From positions 1-39,006 of the forward strand of contig JAJRVV010000165.1 in NCBI GenBank assembly GCA_024277135.1: DNA of 39,006 nucleotides. The letters are read 5' to 3'. The notes beneath the pieces are model-generated. The model was not told the DNA's origin. It was given only the letters and a program-made list of their open reading frames with translations, and did not search any database. The position numbers and the translations under genes were made by a program. Positions 8,101 through 15,916 of the stretch are shown one piece after another. Source of the DNA: Chloroflexota bacterium. GTDB taxonomy: Bacteria; Chloroflexota; Anaerolineae; Promineifilales; Promineifilaceae. Positions within the stretch are counted from its first letter, which is position 1; every line of letters begins with the position of its first letter.

Positions 8101-8774
8101 TTTATCAACTCGGCCAATCCTGTTTCGATTTCTGCGCGGGGCAGATTGCCCGACAGCAGGGCGTCGTCTTCTTTTTGCAGCAGGCGTTGGTAAAAGGCGG
8201 CGCCGGCGGCGATGGGGTCGGATAGATCGCTGTTGTTGCCGGTCAGCGCGGCCGTTTCCCGGTATTCCAGCCAGTTGTACAACACGTCCTCAGCGGCGGC
8301 GTATGCGCCTTGTCGTTCATAATGGCCGATGAGGTGACGGTAGGTGGCGGCGGGCAGCACAAAATCGGCCAGGCTGTGCCGCAGTTCGTCAACGGTGGGG
8401 ATGTCGTCGCCCGGCTCCCAGTCGGCGGCGGAGAGGGCCAGCAGCAGATGCAGGGCGGTGAGGAGACGGCCGTACCCCAATTCCTCATCCTTCTCGGCAA
8501 AAAACATATCGCCATCTTCTTTGAGCAGCCAGGCTAAGACGGCCGTTTTCGCCTGCCAGGCAGCCCGTTCCTGCAACTGCAAAGTGGAGACGACGCTCTC
8601 CGCGCCCAACTGCGTCACTGAATGCAGCGTCAGCCCCAGCACGTCGCCCGCCGCCTGATCCAGCGTCTCGCGCGCCAGGTCATACTTTTTGTCGCGGGCC
8701 AATCCCAGCGCGTAATGAATGACGCTGGCTAATTCTTGAATGAGGCGGAGCAGGAAGTCATTTTCGCGTCGCAT
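8094..8774 (-). CDS. DUF6483-like helical protein, unknown function
   Basis: A 226-residue, almost entirely alpha-helical soluble protein with no signal peptide or membrane segment. The N-terminus (ENDFLLRLIQELASVIHYALGL) and the following DLARETLDQAAGDVLGL and LLTALHLLLALSA segments match my recollection of the DUF6483 family found in Firmicutes and Chloroflexota, which has a tetratricopeptide-like arrangement; no biochemical role is known to me. The region DVLYNWLEYRE looks like a TPR-type helix. It is encoded just downstream of trmB on the same strand, separated by a 19-bp tandem repeat. The stop codon lies in a heptad array. Confidence 0.65.
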   Translation of the reverse strand: MRRENDFLLRLIQELASVIHYALGLARDKKYDLARETLDQAAGDVLGLTLHSVTQLGAESVVSTLQLQERAAWQAKTAVLAWLLKEDGDMFFAEKDEELGYGRLLTALHLLLALSAADWEPGDDIPTVDELRHSLADFVLPAATYRHLIGHYERQGAYAAAEDVLYNWLEYRETAALTGNNSDLSDPIAAGAAFYQRLLQKEDDALLSGNLPRAEIETGLAELINQ

Positions 8775-8775
8775 A

Positions 8776-8876
8776 ATGGTTAGTTAGAGCTAGAGCTAGA
8801 GGGGAGGAGGTTTTTAGCTCTAGCTCTCTCCTCTAGCTCTAGCTCTCTCCTCTAGCTCTAGCTCTCTCCTCTAGCT
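8776..8876. repeat. 19-bp tandem repeat with inverted companion
   Basis: Three identical 19-base units AGCTCTAGCTCTCTCCTCT at 8816-8834, 8835-8853 and 8854-8872, plus a partial fourth. An inverted segment (AGAGCTAGAGCTAGAG, about 8776-8791) precedes them, so the region can fold into a stem. The last units are translated on the minus strand as the C-terminus of TrmB (LEERARARGES) and contain its TAG stop. A related AGAGCTAGAGGG stretch occurs near 22755. Confidence 0.85.
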
Positions 8877-9861
8877 TCTGGGGGATATTGCTGGCGATGA
8901 TTTTTGTGTCCGGGTGCAGGCTGGCGATCCATTGGGACAGGTGGGCGATGGCTAGTTGGACGCCGGGAGTGGGGCGAGGAAAACCCACTTCGTGCAGGCC
9001 GATGACCAATTCGCCCGTTGGCCGCCGGCGGACGGCCAAACCCACCCGCTGCCGCAGCGGTTGTTCGTTGATGTACGCTTCGACCAGCAGTTTTTGGTCG
9101 TACAAGGATTGGAACATCTCCAATAGTTTAACGTGAATGTCGCCGGAAACGGCCGTGTCCGGCTGAAATTGTGCGCCAATCTGAGGCAACGTCAGCGGCG
9201 ACTGTAACACAACGTGGGGCATCGGCAACTCCTGGGGGACGGGAAATGCGTCCGGGGCGGGAACCTGGTTCCGCGCCCACTTGAAATAATGGCAAACGCG
9301 CCCTTTTGCCAGAGCGATTTGCTCGTACTTGGTGCGCAGCCGCTCGTCATCCTCGGTGACAAAGGGGGCGGCTGACCGGCTGTGAAAATGGGGCGCGCCC
9401 GCCAGATGTTCGGCGATCCAGGCGGCGTAATCGGCGTGGTCGGTGGCGATGTTGAGTTGTCCGCCGGGAAGCAGCCGGGCGGCGGCCAGCAGCAAAAAAT
9501 CATGGTTGATGAGGCGACGGCCGTGATGCCGCTCTTTGGGCCAGGGGTCGGGGAAGTTGATGTGGATTTCGCTCACGTATTGGGGCGGGCAGAGGGTTTG
9601 TAGCAGCAGGCGGGCGTTGGTTTGCAGGATACGGCCGTTGCTCACCCCGGCATGGTTCAGCTTTTTCACCCCCTTGCGGATGGAGGGGGCGGAAATCTCC
9701 ACGCCGAGGACGTTGGCCTCTGGCCGGGTTTTTGCCAGTTCCACCAGGAAATCTGCCCCGCCAAAGCCAATTTCGATGAGCAGGGGGGCGGTACGGCCGT
9801 AAATCTCCGACCAGGGAGCGGGCCAGGGGAGTTGGGCGGCGTCAAGCAGCAGATCAGGCAT
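8839..9861 (-). CDS. trmB: tRNA (guanine-N7-)-methyltransferase with C-terminal extension
   Basis: Residues 1-215 match TrmB, which methylates G46 of tRNAs using SAM. The SAM-binding segment is EIGFGGADFLVEL (about 31-43), followed by LGVEIS, and the hallmark NFPDPWPKERHHGRRL (about 106-121). Bacterial TrmB is normally 210-240 residues; this one has 340. The extra 120 residues (about 218-338) contain QPDTAVSGDIHVKLLEMFQSLYDQKLLVEAYINE and form a compact alpha/beta segment that I do not recognise. A TATAAT on the minus strand (9869-9874) sits only 7 bases before the ATG, so transcripts could be nearly leaderless. The final residues come from a 19-bp tandem repeat. Confidence 0.9.
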   Translation of the reverse strand: MPDLLLDAAQLPWPAPWSEIYGRTAPLLIEIGFGGADFLVELAKTRPEANVLGVEISAPSIRKGVKKLNHAGVSNGRILQTNARLLLQTLCPPQYVSEIHINFPDPWPKERHHGRRLINHDFLLLAAARLLPGGQLNIATDHADYAAWIAEHLAGAPHFHSRSAAPFVTEDDERLRTKYEQIALAKGRVCHYFKWARNQVPAPDAFPVPQELPMPHVVLQSPLTLPQIGAQFQPDTAVSGDIHVKLLEMFQSLYDQKLLVEAYINEQPLRQRVGLAVRRRPTGELVIGLHEVGFPRPTPGVQLAIAHLSQWIASLHPDTKIIASNIPQKLEERARARGES

Positions 9862-10049
9862 GGCAGAAATTATAACCGCCTTGTACTTTCCCGGAAACTC
9901 GACGCGCTCGATTTTCTGGATTCAGTAGGTCAATTTCGGCAGCGAATTAACACAAATTAACGCGAAAATTAGTGGGAATTCGCGTAATTCGTTGCAGATT
10001 CTAGAATTACTGAGATGCTCGGTGTCCTCTGTGGCTTTGTTCAGTGGAC

Positions 10050-11492
10050 TCACCCGTTGATCCGAAACAGATGCACCAGGCTCTTTTCATCCTCATCGGC
10101 CATGCGTTCCATGATGTACAAAAGGCCATTCTCCCGATCAAATGCGGCCGCTCCCACCAGATACCGTTTACCTCGCTCCAGATCAAAGCCGGGGTCAAAC
10201 AAAAACTGATCCAGGCTGAGGACGGCATATGGCTGCGGCTCCCAGGTTGCCATGTCGCTGCGAGCGACTGCCGCCAGATCGTCCGGGTTGTAGAAGATGA
10301 TTTGGGCCTCGATGCCCGCCGACCACCAGCCCCGATCATCATAGGGCCAGGGGGGGATTTCCGGGTACTCCTCGTCGGGATCGCCGCTGGTGGGGTAAAC
10401 GACGCCGTTGGCAAAGCCGTACCAGCTTTCGCCGACAGCTTTGGTTCCCACAAAGATGACGGCCGACTTCGATCCGGCCGTCAACCAGGCGCCGCCCGAC
10501 CACTCATCCGGTTCGGCAAAGGCGTCCATCTGATGACCAGCGGAGACGTCAATTTCGGGGTTGCCGGGGAGGGGACGGCCGTACAACAGCAGCGGCGTCA
10601 CATTTTCCAGGCGACTGCCGGGTGCGGGCGGGTTGCCTTCTGTCCAGGGGCTAAAGGCGAACAACGCTGGCCCCAATCCGCTCCACAACCCGTCCCGGAA
10701 ACGGCCGGTCGCCAGCCGCAGCCCCGGCGCGCGCGCGTTTGCCCATTCCGCCGGGATCTCAAACAGGTAATCGTTGAGGACGTAGTTGGTGTAATCGCCG
10801 ACAAACCACAGCCCGGCCGTTTGCGGGTTGGACAGGTCGAGTTCGCTCCAGCCGTGCGAGGGTTCTCGTTCAAATTGGAAATGCTGCCCCCAGGTGAAGT
10901 GCAGCTTGCCGCCGGTTTGGCCGCTCTGCGGCGGCAAATAGGCCAGCCCGGCGCGGGGGATTTCCAGATAACCAAAACGGCCGTCCGTGATGTCGGCGAA
11001 GGGTTGCAGGGTGACGGCCGCGTTCAGTTCCGCCGGGTTTTTGCTTTCCGAGATGATGGGAGCCGGGATGCTGATTTCGGAGACCAACTGGTGATGGTCA
11101 TGCCCGACGGCGAACAGGGAGCCGGGAAAGCCGTCATCCGGCCCGGCGGGGTCGCCGTCCGGGTAATAGGTCATGGCGTAGCCGCTATACTCCCAACTGG
11201 AGCCGCCGCTGCCGGCCGGCAGGCGGAACGCGCCCAGGTAGGCGACGTCTTCCGGCTGGATGAGTTGGGCGGGGTTGGCCGGGGGTGGGGCTGGACGAGT
11301 GGGGGTGTTAGTTGGGACGGCCGTTGCCGTTGGCGTTGGCAGAGAAGGCGTGTCTGGCGCGACGGCCGGGGCTTCTAATGTGATTTGGACGGCCGTATCT
11401 TTGCCATTGCCGGATGAACTGCACCCGATGAGCCAGAGAGTAAGTCCACACCCCAGAATAGATCGTCTCCAAAACCCCGGTTGCTTCCACAT
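10050..11492 (-). CDS. Predicted lipoprotein of unknown function
   Basis: A 480-residue protein with an N-terminal signal (RRSILGCGLTLWLIGCSSSG) whose lipobox LIGC predicts lipid attachment at about C24. A Pro/Thr-rich linker follows (about 40-72), typical of surface lipoproteins in Chloroflexota. The rest is beta-rich, with repeated GY/GLW/GPALFAFSPW elements and Trp/Gly-rich turns, suggesting a beta-propeller-like or sugar-binding fold, but I recognise no family. Cell-surface location is inferred from the lipobox. The next gene on the strand, a membrane protein, is 29 bases upstream, so the two are likely cotranscribed. Confidence 0.75.
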   Translation of the reverse strand: MWKQPGFWRRSILGCGLTLWLIGCSSSGNGKDTAVQITLEAPAVAPDTPSLPTPTATAVPTNTPTRPAPPPANPAQLIQPEDVAYLGAFRLPAGSGGSSWEYSGYAMTYYPDGDPAGPDDGFPGSLFAVGHDHHQLVSEISIPAPIISESKNPAELNAAVTLQPFADITDGRFGYLEIPRAGLAYLPPQSGQTGGKLHFTWGQHFQFEREPSHGWSELDLSNPQTAGLWFVGDYTNYVLNDYLFEIPAEWANARAPGLRLATGRFRDGLWSGLGPALFAFSPWTEGNPPAPGSRLENVTPLLLYGRPLPGNPEIDVSAGHQMDAFAEPDEWSGGAWLTAGSKSAVIFVGTKAVGESWYGFANGVVYPTSGDPDEEYPEIPPWPYDDRGWWSAGIEAQIIFYNPDDLAAVARSDMATWEPQPYAVLSLDQFLFDPGFDLERGKRYLVGAAAFDRENGLLYIMERMADEDEKSLVHLFRING

Positions 11493-11520
11493 GATAAACC
11501 TCCGTTCATATTCGCCAACG

Positions 11521-12264
11521 TCACATAACTAACTGTTCCAGGTTGGCGATCATCAGGATAAAAAGCAGGATAAGCAGTCCCGTTCCCGGCAGCCACCAGC
11601 CCAGCGCCCCTGCCGCTAAGCCGAACATGAGGAACCCAGCCATCGCAGCCAACAAGACGGCCGTTTTCCGTTCCGAGGCGTCCAGCGGTTGATGCGCCCG
11701 CAGCCAGAGAAACGCGCCGCTGCCCATCCCCAACAGAGCGGCGGTTAACGCGGCCGTCGTAATGAACCAGCCGCGTAGAGACGGCCAATTCAACACCAGA
11801 ATGCCGCACGCCCCCTGGCGGGAAGGGGCGCTGGGGGAGCGCAGGTTGGAAATCCGCACCAGGATCAGCCGGTCGAACACCACATTTTTCATGCTGACGG
11901 GCCAGGACAAGCGCCGGGTTTCGCCCGGTTGCAACAGTTCCTCAGAGTTATTCGCTTGAATTAAAGTGACGGCCCCGGCCGTAAAATGCGCCCGTACCGA
12001 AATATTCGTCGGTTTGTCCCGATCATTGGTGAATGCGGCAGAGACCTGCCGCACCTCGCCGGATGTCATGATCAAGGGGCAGCGCAGGCTGTCCAACCGT
12101 TCTTGCGCCGAAATGGAAGGATCAAACAAAGCGGCTTCCAGGTCGGCCCAAATGGCCGTTGCCGCTAATAACAAACCAATTAAAAAACCGCCCCAAAAAA
12201 GGGTTAAGCTCAATTTCCGTTTTATCTTGTTTTTATTGTCAAGAGATGTTTTTACAAAGTTCAT
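11521..12264 (-). CDS. Membrane protein with extracytoplasmic domain, unknown function
   Basis: A 247-residue protein with one N-terminal membrane helix (LTLFWGGFLIGLLLAATAIWA, about 19-39), an extracytoplasmic domain of about 115 residues, and three further hydrophobic segments near residues 165-187, 198-216 and 218-244. The soluble domain reads like an Ig/beta-sandwich (SGEVRQVSAAFTNDRDKPTNISVR..., LLQPGETRRLSW), as in accessory proteins that support adhesion or exporter systems. No family recognised. It is divergently arranged from the ABC importer operon across a 215-base spacer. Confidence 0.7.
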   Translation of the reverse strand: MNFVKTSLDNKNKIKRKLSLTLFWGGFLIGLLLAATAIWADLEAALFDPSISAQERLDSLRCPLIMTSGEVRQVSAAFTNDRDKPTNISVRAHFTAGAVTLIQANNSEELLQPGETRRLSWPVSMKNVVFDRLILVRISNLRSPSAPSRQGACGILVLNWPSLRGWFITTAALTAALLGMGSGAFLWLRAHQPLDASERKTAVLLAAMAGFLMFGLAAGALGWWLPGTGLLILLFILMIANLEQLVM

Positions 12265-12372
12265 ATCAGTTCACTGGAGGGTAGAGCCGCGTAATAAAAG
12301 TTAATGGCAGGCAGTGGCAAATTATAACCCAGGTTTGACATGCCGTCGTTTTGTGCTGAAAGCGTTTTAATT

Positions 12373-12402
12373 TTGCATCAAAGTGGGTTCGACTACTATA
12401 AT
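12373..12402 (+). promoter_or_regulatory. Sigma-70-like promoter of the ABC importer operon
   Basis: TTGCAT (12373-12378) and a perfect TATAAT (12397-12402) are separated by 18 bases, about 78 bases upstream of the first permease start. AAAGGAG (12461-12467) and GGGAG (12471-12475) precede the ATG at 12480. This is the best promoter match seen in the window. Confidence 0.55.
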
Positions 12403-12479
12403 ACCCCCTTTCTGGAGCGCACCGGCCGCTTCCGGGTATTTGATTACCGCTTCAAACCTGAAAGGAGTCAGGGAGTTGT

Positions 12480-13610
12480 ATGAATCGTCTTCGCCTGGAT
12501 CATTTCTTTGATGTCTTCCTGCCCGTCCTGGCAACCCTGGCGGCGCTGGCGGTAGGGGCGATCATGCTCTTGCTCATGGGAGCTAACCCTATGACTGGCT
12601 ATGCCGCCCTGCTGGAAGGAGCGTTCGGCAGCGCCAACGCCCTGGCTGACACCCTGGTCAAAGCGACCCCGCTGCTCCTGGTCGGGTTGGGGATTTGCAT
12701 CGCTTTCCGCGGCGGCGTCATCAACATCGGCGGCGAGGGGCAGATGATATTGGGCGCGCTGGCGGCCACAATCGTGGGGTTGGTGATGCCGGATGCGCCG
12801 GGATTGCTTGTCGTTCCTTTGGCGATGATCGCCGGATTTTTGGGCGGCGCATTGTGGGGCGGTATCCCCGGCTATCTCAAGGCGCGTTTCAACGTTAACG
12901 AAATCCTTAGCACCATTATGATGAACGTGATCGCCGTCCAGTTGATGAACTTGTTGCTGCGCGGTCCCATGATTGATGTAGACCAACCCAGCGCCGCCCG
13001 TATTCCACAAACGGTTCGTCTGTCGCCAGCCTTTGACCTGCCTCGCCTGGTTCCTACCCGGCTTCATTTGGGCGCGGCAATTGCGGTGGTGTTGGCGTTT
13101 GTCGTCTACTTTTTTCTGTGGCGGACGACTATAGGCTACCGGATACGGGCAGTTGGACTCAACCAGTTTGCTTCCCGCTATGCCGGGATCAACGTTAATC
13201 GGTATATGGTGCTTTCTCTGCTCCTCAGCGGCGCTATGGCCGGTTTGGCCGGAGCTGTCCAGGTGTACGGCGTCAATCACCGGATGGTGACGGACGGCAC
13301 CGCGGCCGGTTTCACTGGCGCGGCCGGCTATAATGGCATCGTTGCCGCTCTCTTTGGTCAGCTCCATCCCATCGGCGCCATTCCTGCATCCTTCCTTTTC
13401 GGCGCGCTGCTGGTGGGGGCCAATAAATTACAGCGGGTGACTCAGGTGCCGGCGGCGTTGATCACCACCCTCAACGGCCTGGTTGTCATCTTTGTCGTCA
13501 GCAGCGACATCTGGCGGCGGCGGCGGGCGCAGCAGCGGGCGGTGGTTGAACTGGCAGCGGAGCCGGAACCTATCTCGGCTATCACGCCCGATTCGGTGGG
13601 AGCAGACTGA
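12480..13610 (+). CDS. ABC transporter permease (BMP/nucleoside family), first subunit
   Basis: A 376-residue multi-pass permease of the BPD_transp_2 family, as in NupP/YufP of Gram-positive nucleoside importers. Conserved blocks visible are GLGICIAFRGGVINIGGEGQM (about 64-84), the ISIGYRIRAVGLNQFASRYAG-type coupling loop (TTIGYRIRAVGLNQFASRYAG, about 217-237) and GYNGIVAALFGQLHPIGAIPAS (about 286-307). About nine to ten hydrophobic segments are present. The charged Arg-rich C-terminus (DIWRRRRAQQR) is cytoplasmic. It is followed after 2 bases by the second permease, so the two are coupled and likely form a heterodimeric channel. Confidence 0.92.
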   Translation: MNRLRLDHFFDVFLPVLATLAALAVGAIMLLLMGANPMTGYAALLEGAFGSANALADTLVKATPLLLVGLGICIAFRGGVINIGGEGQMILGALAATIVGLVMPDAPGLLVVPLAMIAGFLGGALWGGIPGYLKARFNVNEILSTIMMNVIAVQLMNLLLRGPMIDVDQPSAARIPQTVRLSPAFDLPRLVPTRLHLGAAIAVVLAFVVYFFLWRTTIGYRIRAVGLNQFASRYAGINVNRYMVLSLLLSGAMAGLAGAVQVYGVNHRMVTDGTAAGFTGAAGYNGIVAALFGQLHPIGAIPASFLFGALLVGANKLQRVTQVPAALITTLNGLVVIFVVSSDIWRRRRAQQRAVVELAAEPEPISAITPDSVGAD

Positions 13611-13612
13611 CG

Positions 13613-14545
13613 ATGATTGGCGACTTATTCACTCTGCAAGTCCTGCTTGGCGTCCTTACCTCTGGCGTGCGTTTGGCCACGCCCTATTTGTATGCGGCTG
13701 TCGGCGAGACGTTTGGTCAGCGCTCCGGGGTGCTCAACCTGGGCGTGGATGGGATGATGCTGATGGGGGCGTTTTCCGGCTTTTATGTGACTTTTATCAC
13801 GGAGAACCTCTGGCTTGGTTTGCTGACGGCCGTCATCGTCGGCGGTCTCATGGGGTTGGCCATGGCTTTTATCAGCGTCACCCTCCAGGCGGAACAGGGT
13901 ATCAGCGGCATTGGCGTTTACTTATTCGGCCTGGGGTTGAGCGATTTGCTGTTTCAACGACTTATCGGCACGACTAAAACGGTCAGCGGCTTCCAGGCGC
14001 TGCCCATCCCGTATCTCAGTGAAATTCCATTCGTCGGCGATATCCTCTTTAACCATAATATCCTGGTTTATGGAGCGTATCTTCTGGTTCCGCTCTCCTG
14101 GTTTGTCTTGAATAAAACCACCCTGGGCCTTAAAATTCGAGCGGTTGGCGAGAATCCGGAGTCGGCCGACTCGCTGGGCGTCAATGTAGCGGCCGTTCGT
14201 TACACGACTGTCACCATTGGCGGCATTCTTTCCGGCGTGGCCGGCGCCTCCATGTCCATTGCTCTTTTGAATGTTTTTCAACAAAACCTGACGAACGGCC
14301 TCGGCTTTATTGCGGTGGCCCTGGTTTATTTTGGCGGCTGGCGGCCGCTCTTTGTACTGGCCGGCTCGCTCATTTTCAGTCTGGTTAACGCTTTGCAAGT
14401 GTGGGTGCAGGTTTTGGGCATTCCCATTCCCTCCGATATCGCCGTCATGATGCCCTATTTATTGACGATTATTGTCCTGGCGCTCACCGCCCAGCGGGTA
14501 CGCCCGCCGTCGGCTCTGACAAAGCCGTATGATCGTGGCGGCTGA
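13613..14545 (+). CDS. ABC transporter permease (BMP/nucleoside family), second subunit
   Basis: A 310-residue permease homologous to NupQ/YufQ. Family blocks include TPYLYAAVGETFGQRSGVLNLGVDGMM (about 24-50), LGLKIRAVGENPESADSLGVNV (coupling helix, about 173-194) and GLGFIAVALVYFGGWRPLF (about 226-244). It is shorter than the first permease, as is usual for the pair. Its start lies 2 bases after the first permease stop. A 132-bp nested inverted-repeat element separates it from the receptor gene downstream. Confidence 0.92.
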   Translation: MIGDLFTLQVLLGVLTSGVRLATPYLYAAVGETFGQRSGVLNLGVDGMMLMGAFSGFYVTFITENLWLGLLTAVIVGGLMGLAMAFISVTLQAEQGISGIGVYLFGLGLSDLLFQRLIGTTKTVSGFQALPIPYLSEIPFVGDILFNHNILVYGAYLLVPLSWFVLNKTTLGLKIRAVGENPESADSLGVNVAAVRYTTVTIGGILSGVAGASMSIALLNVFQQNLTNGLGFIAVALVYFGGWRPLFVLAGSLIFSLVNALQVWVQVLGIPIPSDIAVMMPYLLTIIVLALTAQRVRPPSALTKPYDRGG

Positions 14546-14569
14546 CAATGTTCGGCGCCTTTGATTTGG

Positions 14570-14701
14570 CAATGGGTGTGTTTCATTTCAGTTGATGTAT
14601 CGGGAATTGGAATTCCCGATACTTATCTGACCAACTGGTTGCGGGAATTCCAATTCCCGCAACATACGCTTCCTTTCAACTCATTTGAAACACACCCATT
14701 G
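14570..14701. mobile_element. 132-bp MITE-like element with nested hairpins
   Basis: The ends are 26-base imperfect inverted repeats (14570-14595 and 14676-14701, 22 of 26 matching; the outer 16 bases CAATGGGTGTGTTTCA are exact). Inside are two further hairpins with a shared core: GTATCGGGAATT-GG-AATTCCCGATAC (14597-14622) and GTTGCGGGAATT-CC-AATTCCCGCAAC (14638-14663). No convincing target-site duplication was found. Folded, it would make a cloverleaf-like RNA. Its position between the permease and receptor genes would suit transcript processing or partial termination, which often raises receptor levels relative to permeases. Confidence 0.7.
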
Positions 14702-14785
14702 ACAATTGATAATTCACGACTGACAATTGTCCCATTATCGTTTCCCGGTCTCTGCCGGGATTACTCAGATTGAGGAGGTTTTTAC

Positions 14786-15775
14786 ATGAAACGTCAAATT
14801 TGGATTTTAGCTTTGTTCGTTTTGACCCTGTCCCTGGCTGCTTGCGGCGGCGACGCCGATACTGGCGGCGACAGCGGCCCGTTTCGGGTGGCGGTGGTGA
14901 TGCCCAGCGCCACCAATGACCTGGCCTTCAGCCAGAGCATGTTCGATGCCCTGACCGCCATCCAAAACAAGATGGGCGCGGAGAATTTTGAGTTTGTTTT
15001 TGCCGATGGCACGTTTGTGGTAGATGATGCGGCGGCGGCTATCCGCGATTGGGCTGGTCAGGGCTTTGATCTCATCATCGCTCACGGCTCGCAGTACGGC
15101 TCTTCTTTGCAGGAAATTGCCCCCGATTTCCCGGAAGTCAGCTTTGCCTGGGGTACGGCCGGGGATACATTTGGTATGCCCAATATTTACGCTTATGAGG
15201 CAAACTCCCAAGAAGGCGGCTATGTCAATGGCGTGCTGGCGGCATCTCTGTCGCAGAGCGGCACGATTGGCGTGGTTGGCCCGCTGGAAGTGGGCGACGC
15301 CAAGCTGTACGTGGATGGCTTTATCGCCGGGGCCAAGGCAACTAATGCCTCCATCCAGGTGAATGTCAATTACATCGGCTCATTCAGCGATGTGGCGCTG
15401 GCTTCGGAAGCGGCGCAGACGCATTTGGGCGCCGGCGCGGATGCGCTGACGGGAACGGCACAGATGGTGGTTGGCGCGATTGGCGTGGCCAAAGACGCGG
15501 GAATCCCCTGGTTCGGCACCCAATCCAACCAGACGGAATTGGCGCCAGATATCGTGGTTGCCAACCAGGTTTATGATTGGACGGTGGTGCTGGATCAGAT
15601 CATTGCCAATGTTAAAGAGGGTAAACTGGGCGGCGAAGCCTATGCGATTACTCTGGAGAACGGCGGATTGATTATGGAATATAATGACGCTTATGATCTG
15701 CCGGATGCGGCCCGGGCGGCGGCTGATGCGGCCGTAGAAGGGATTATTGACGGCTCTATTACCATCAATAATTAA
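14786..15775 (+). CDS. BMP family lipoprotein, ABC nucleoside-type receptor
   Basis: A 329-residue substrate-binding lipoprotein of the BMP/PnrA family. The signal ends in the lipobox LAAC (C20). Family motifs include FRVAVVMPSATNDLAFSQSMFDAL (about 32-55), DLIIAHGSQYGSSLQEIAPDFPEVSFAW (about 96-123) and EGGYVNGVLAASLSQSGTIGVVG (about 142-164). Members bind purine nucleosides or similar small ligands outside the membrane. GAGGAGG (14772-14778) lies 7 bases before the ATG, the strongest Shine-Dalgarno in the operon, and a small CCCGG/CCGGG hairpin (14743-14760) lies just before it. Both fit high receptor expression. The ATPase follows after a heptad array. Confidence 0.92.
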   Translation: MKRQIWILALFVLTLSLAACGGDADTGGDSGPFRVAVVMPSATNDLAFSQSMFDALTAIQNKMGAENFEFVFADGTFVVDDAAAAIRDWAGQGFDLIIAHGSQYGSSLQEIAPDFPEVSFAWGTAGDTFGMPNIYAYEANSQEGGYVNGVLAASLSQSGTIGVVGPLEVGDAKLYVDGFIAGAKATNASIQVNVNYIGSFSDVALASEAAQTHLGAGADALTGTAQMVVGAIGVAKDAGIPWFGTQSNQTELAPDIVVANQVYDWTVVLDQIIANVKEGKLGGEAYAITLENGGLIMEYNDAYDLPDAARAAADAAVEGIIDGSITINN

Positions 15776-15793
15776 GGCGGCCGGTAGGCCAGT

Positions 15794-15863
15794 ATTCAGT
15801 AATCAGTAATCAGTAATCAGTAATCAGTGTGTACTTGCTAGAGCGCTCCACTGATTACTGATT
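15794..15863. repeat. Heptad array AATCAGT with 15-bp stem
   Basis: Five units (ATTCAGT, then AATCAGT four times, 15794-15828). AATCAGTAATCAGTG (15815-15829) pairs perfectly with CACTGATTACTGATT (15849-15863), and the right arm is followed by TTTT. It may act as an intrinsic terminator or attenuator between the receptor and ATPase genes. Confidence 0.85.
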
Positions 15864-15916
15864 TTTGCCGCGATGGTCGGGATGTTGCCGGTATGGTTGC
15901 TGAAAGAGATGATGTG

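Noticed and set aside
8816..8876. Tandem 19-bp repeats read as a possible CRISPR array
   Set aside because: The repeats are head-to-tail with no spacers, no cas genes are near, and part of the array is coding.
12381..12400. GGTTCGACTA stretch resembling a tRNA T-loop
   Set aside because: No acceptor, D or anticodon stems can be built around it, and the bases form a promoter spacer and -10 box.
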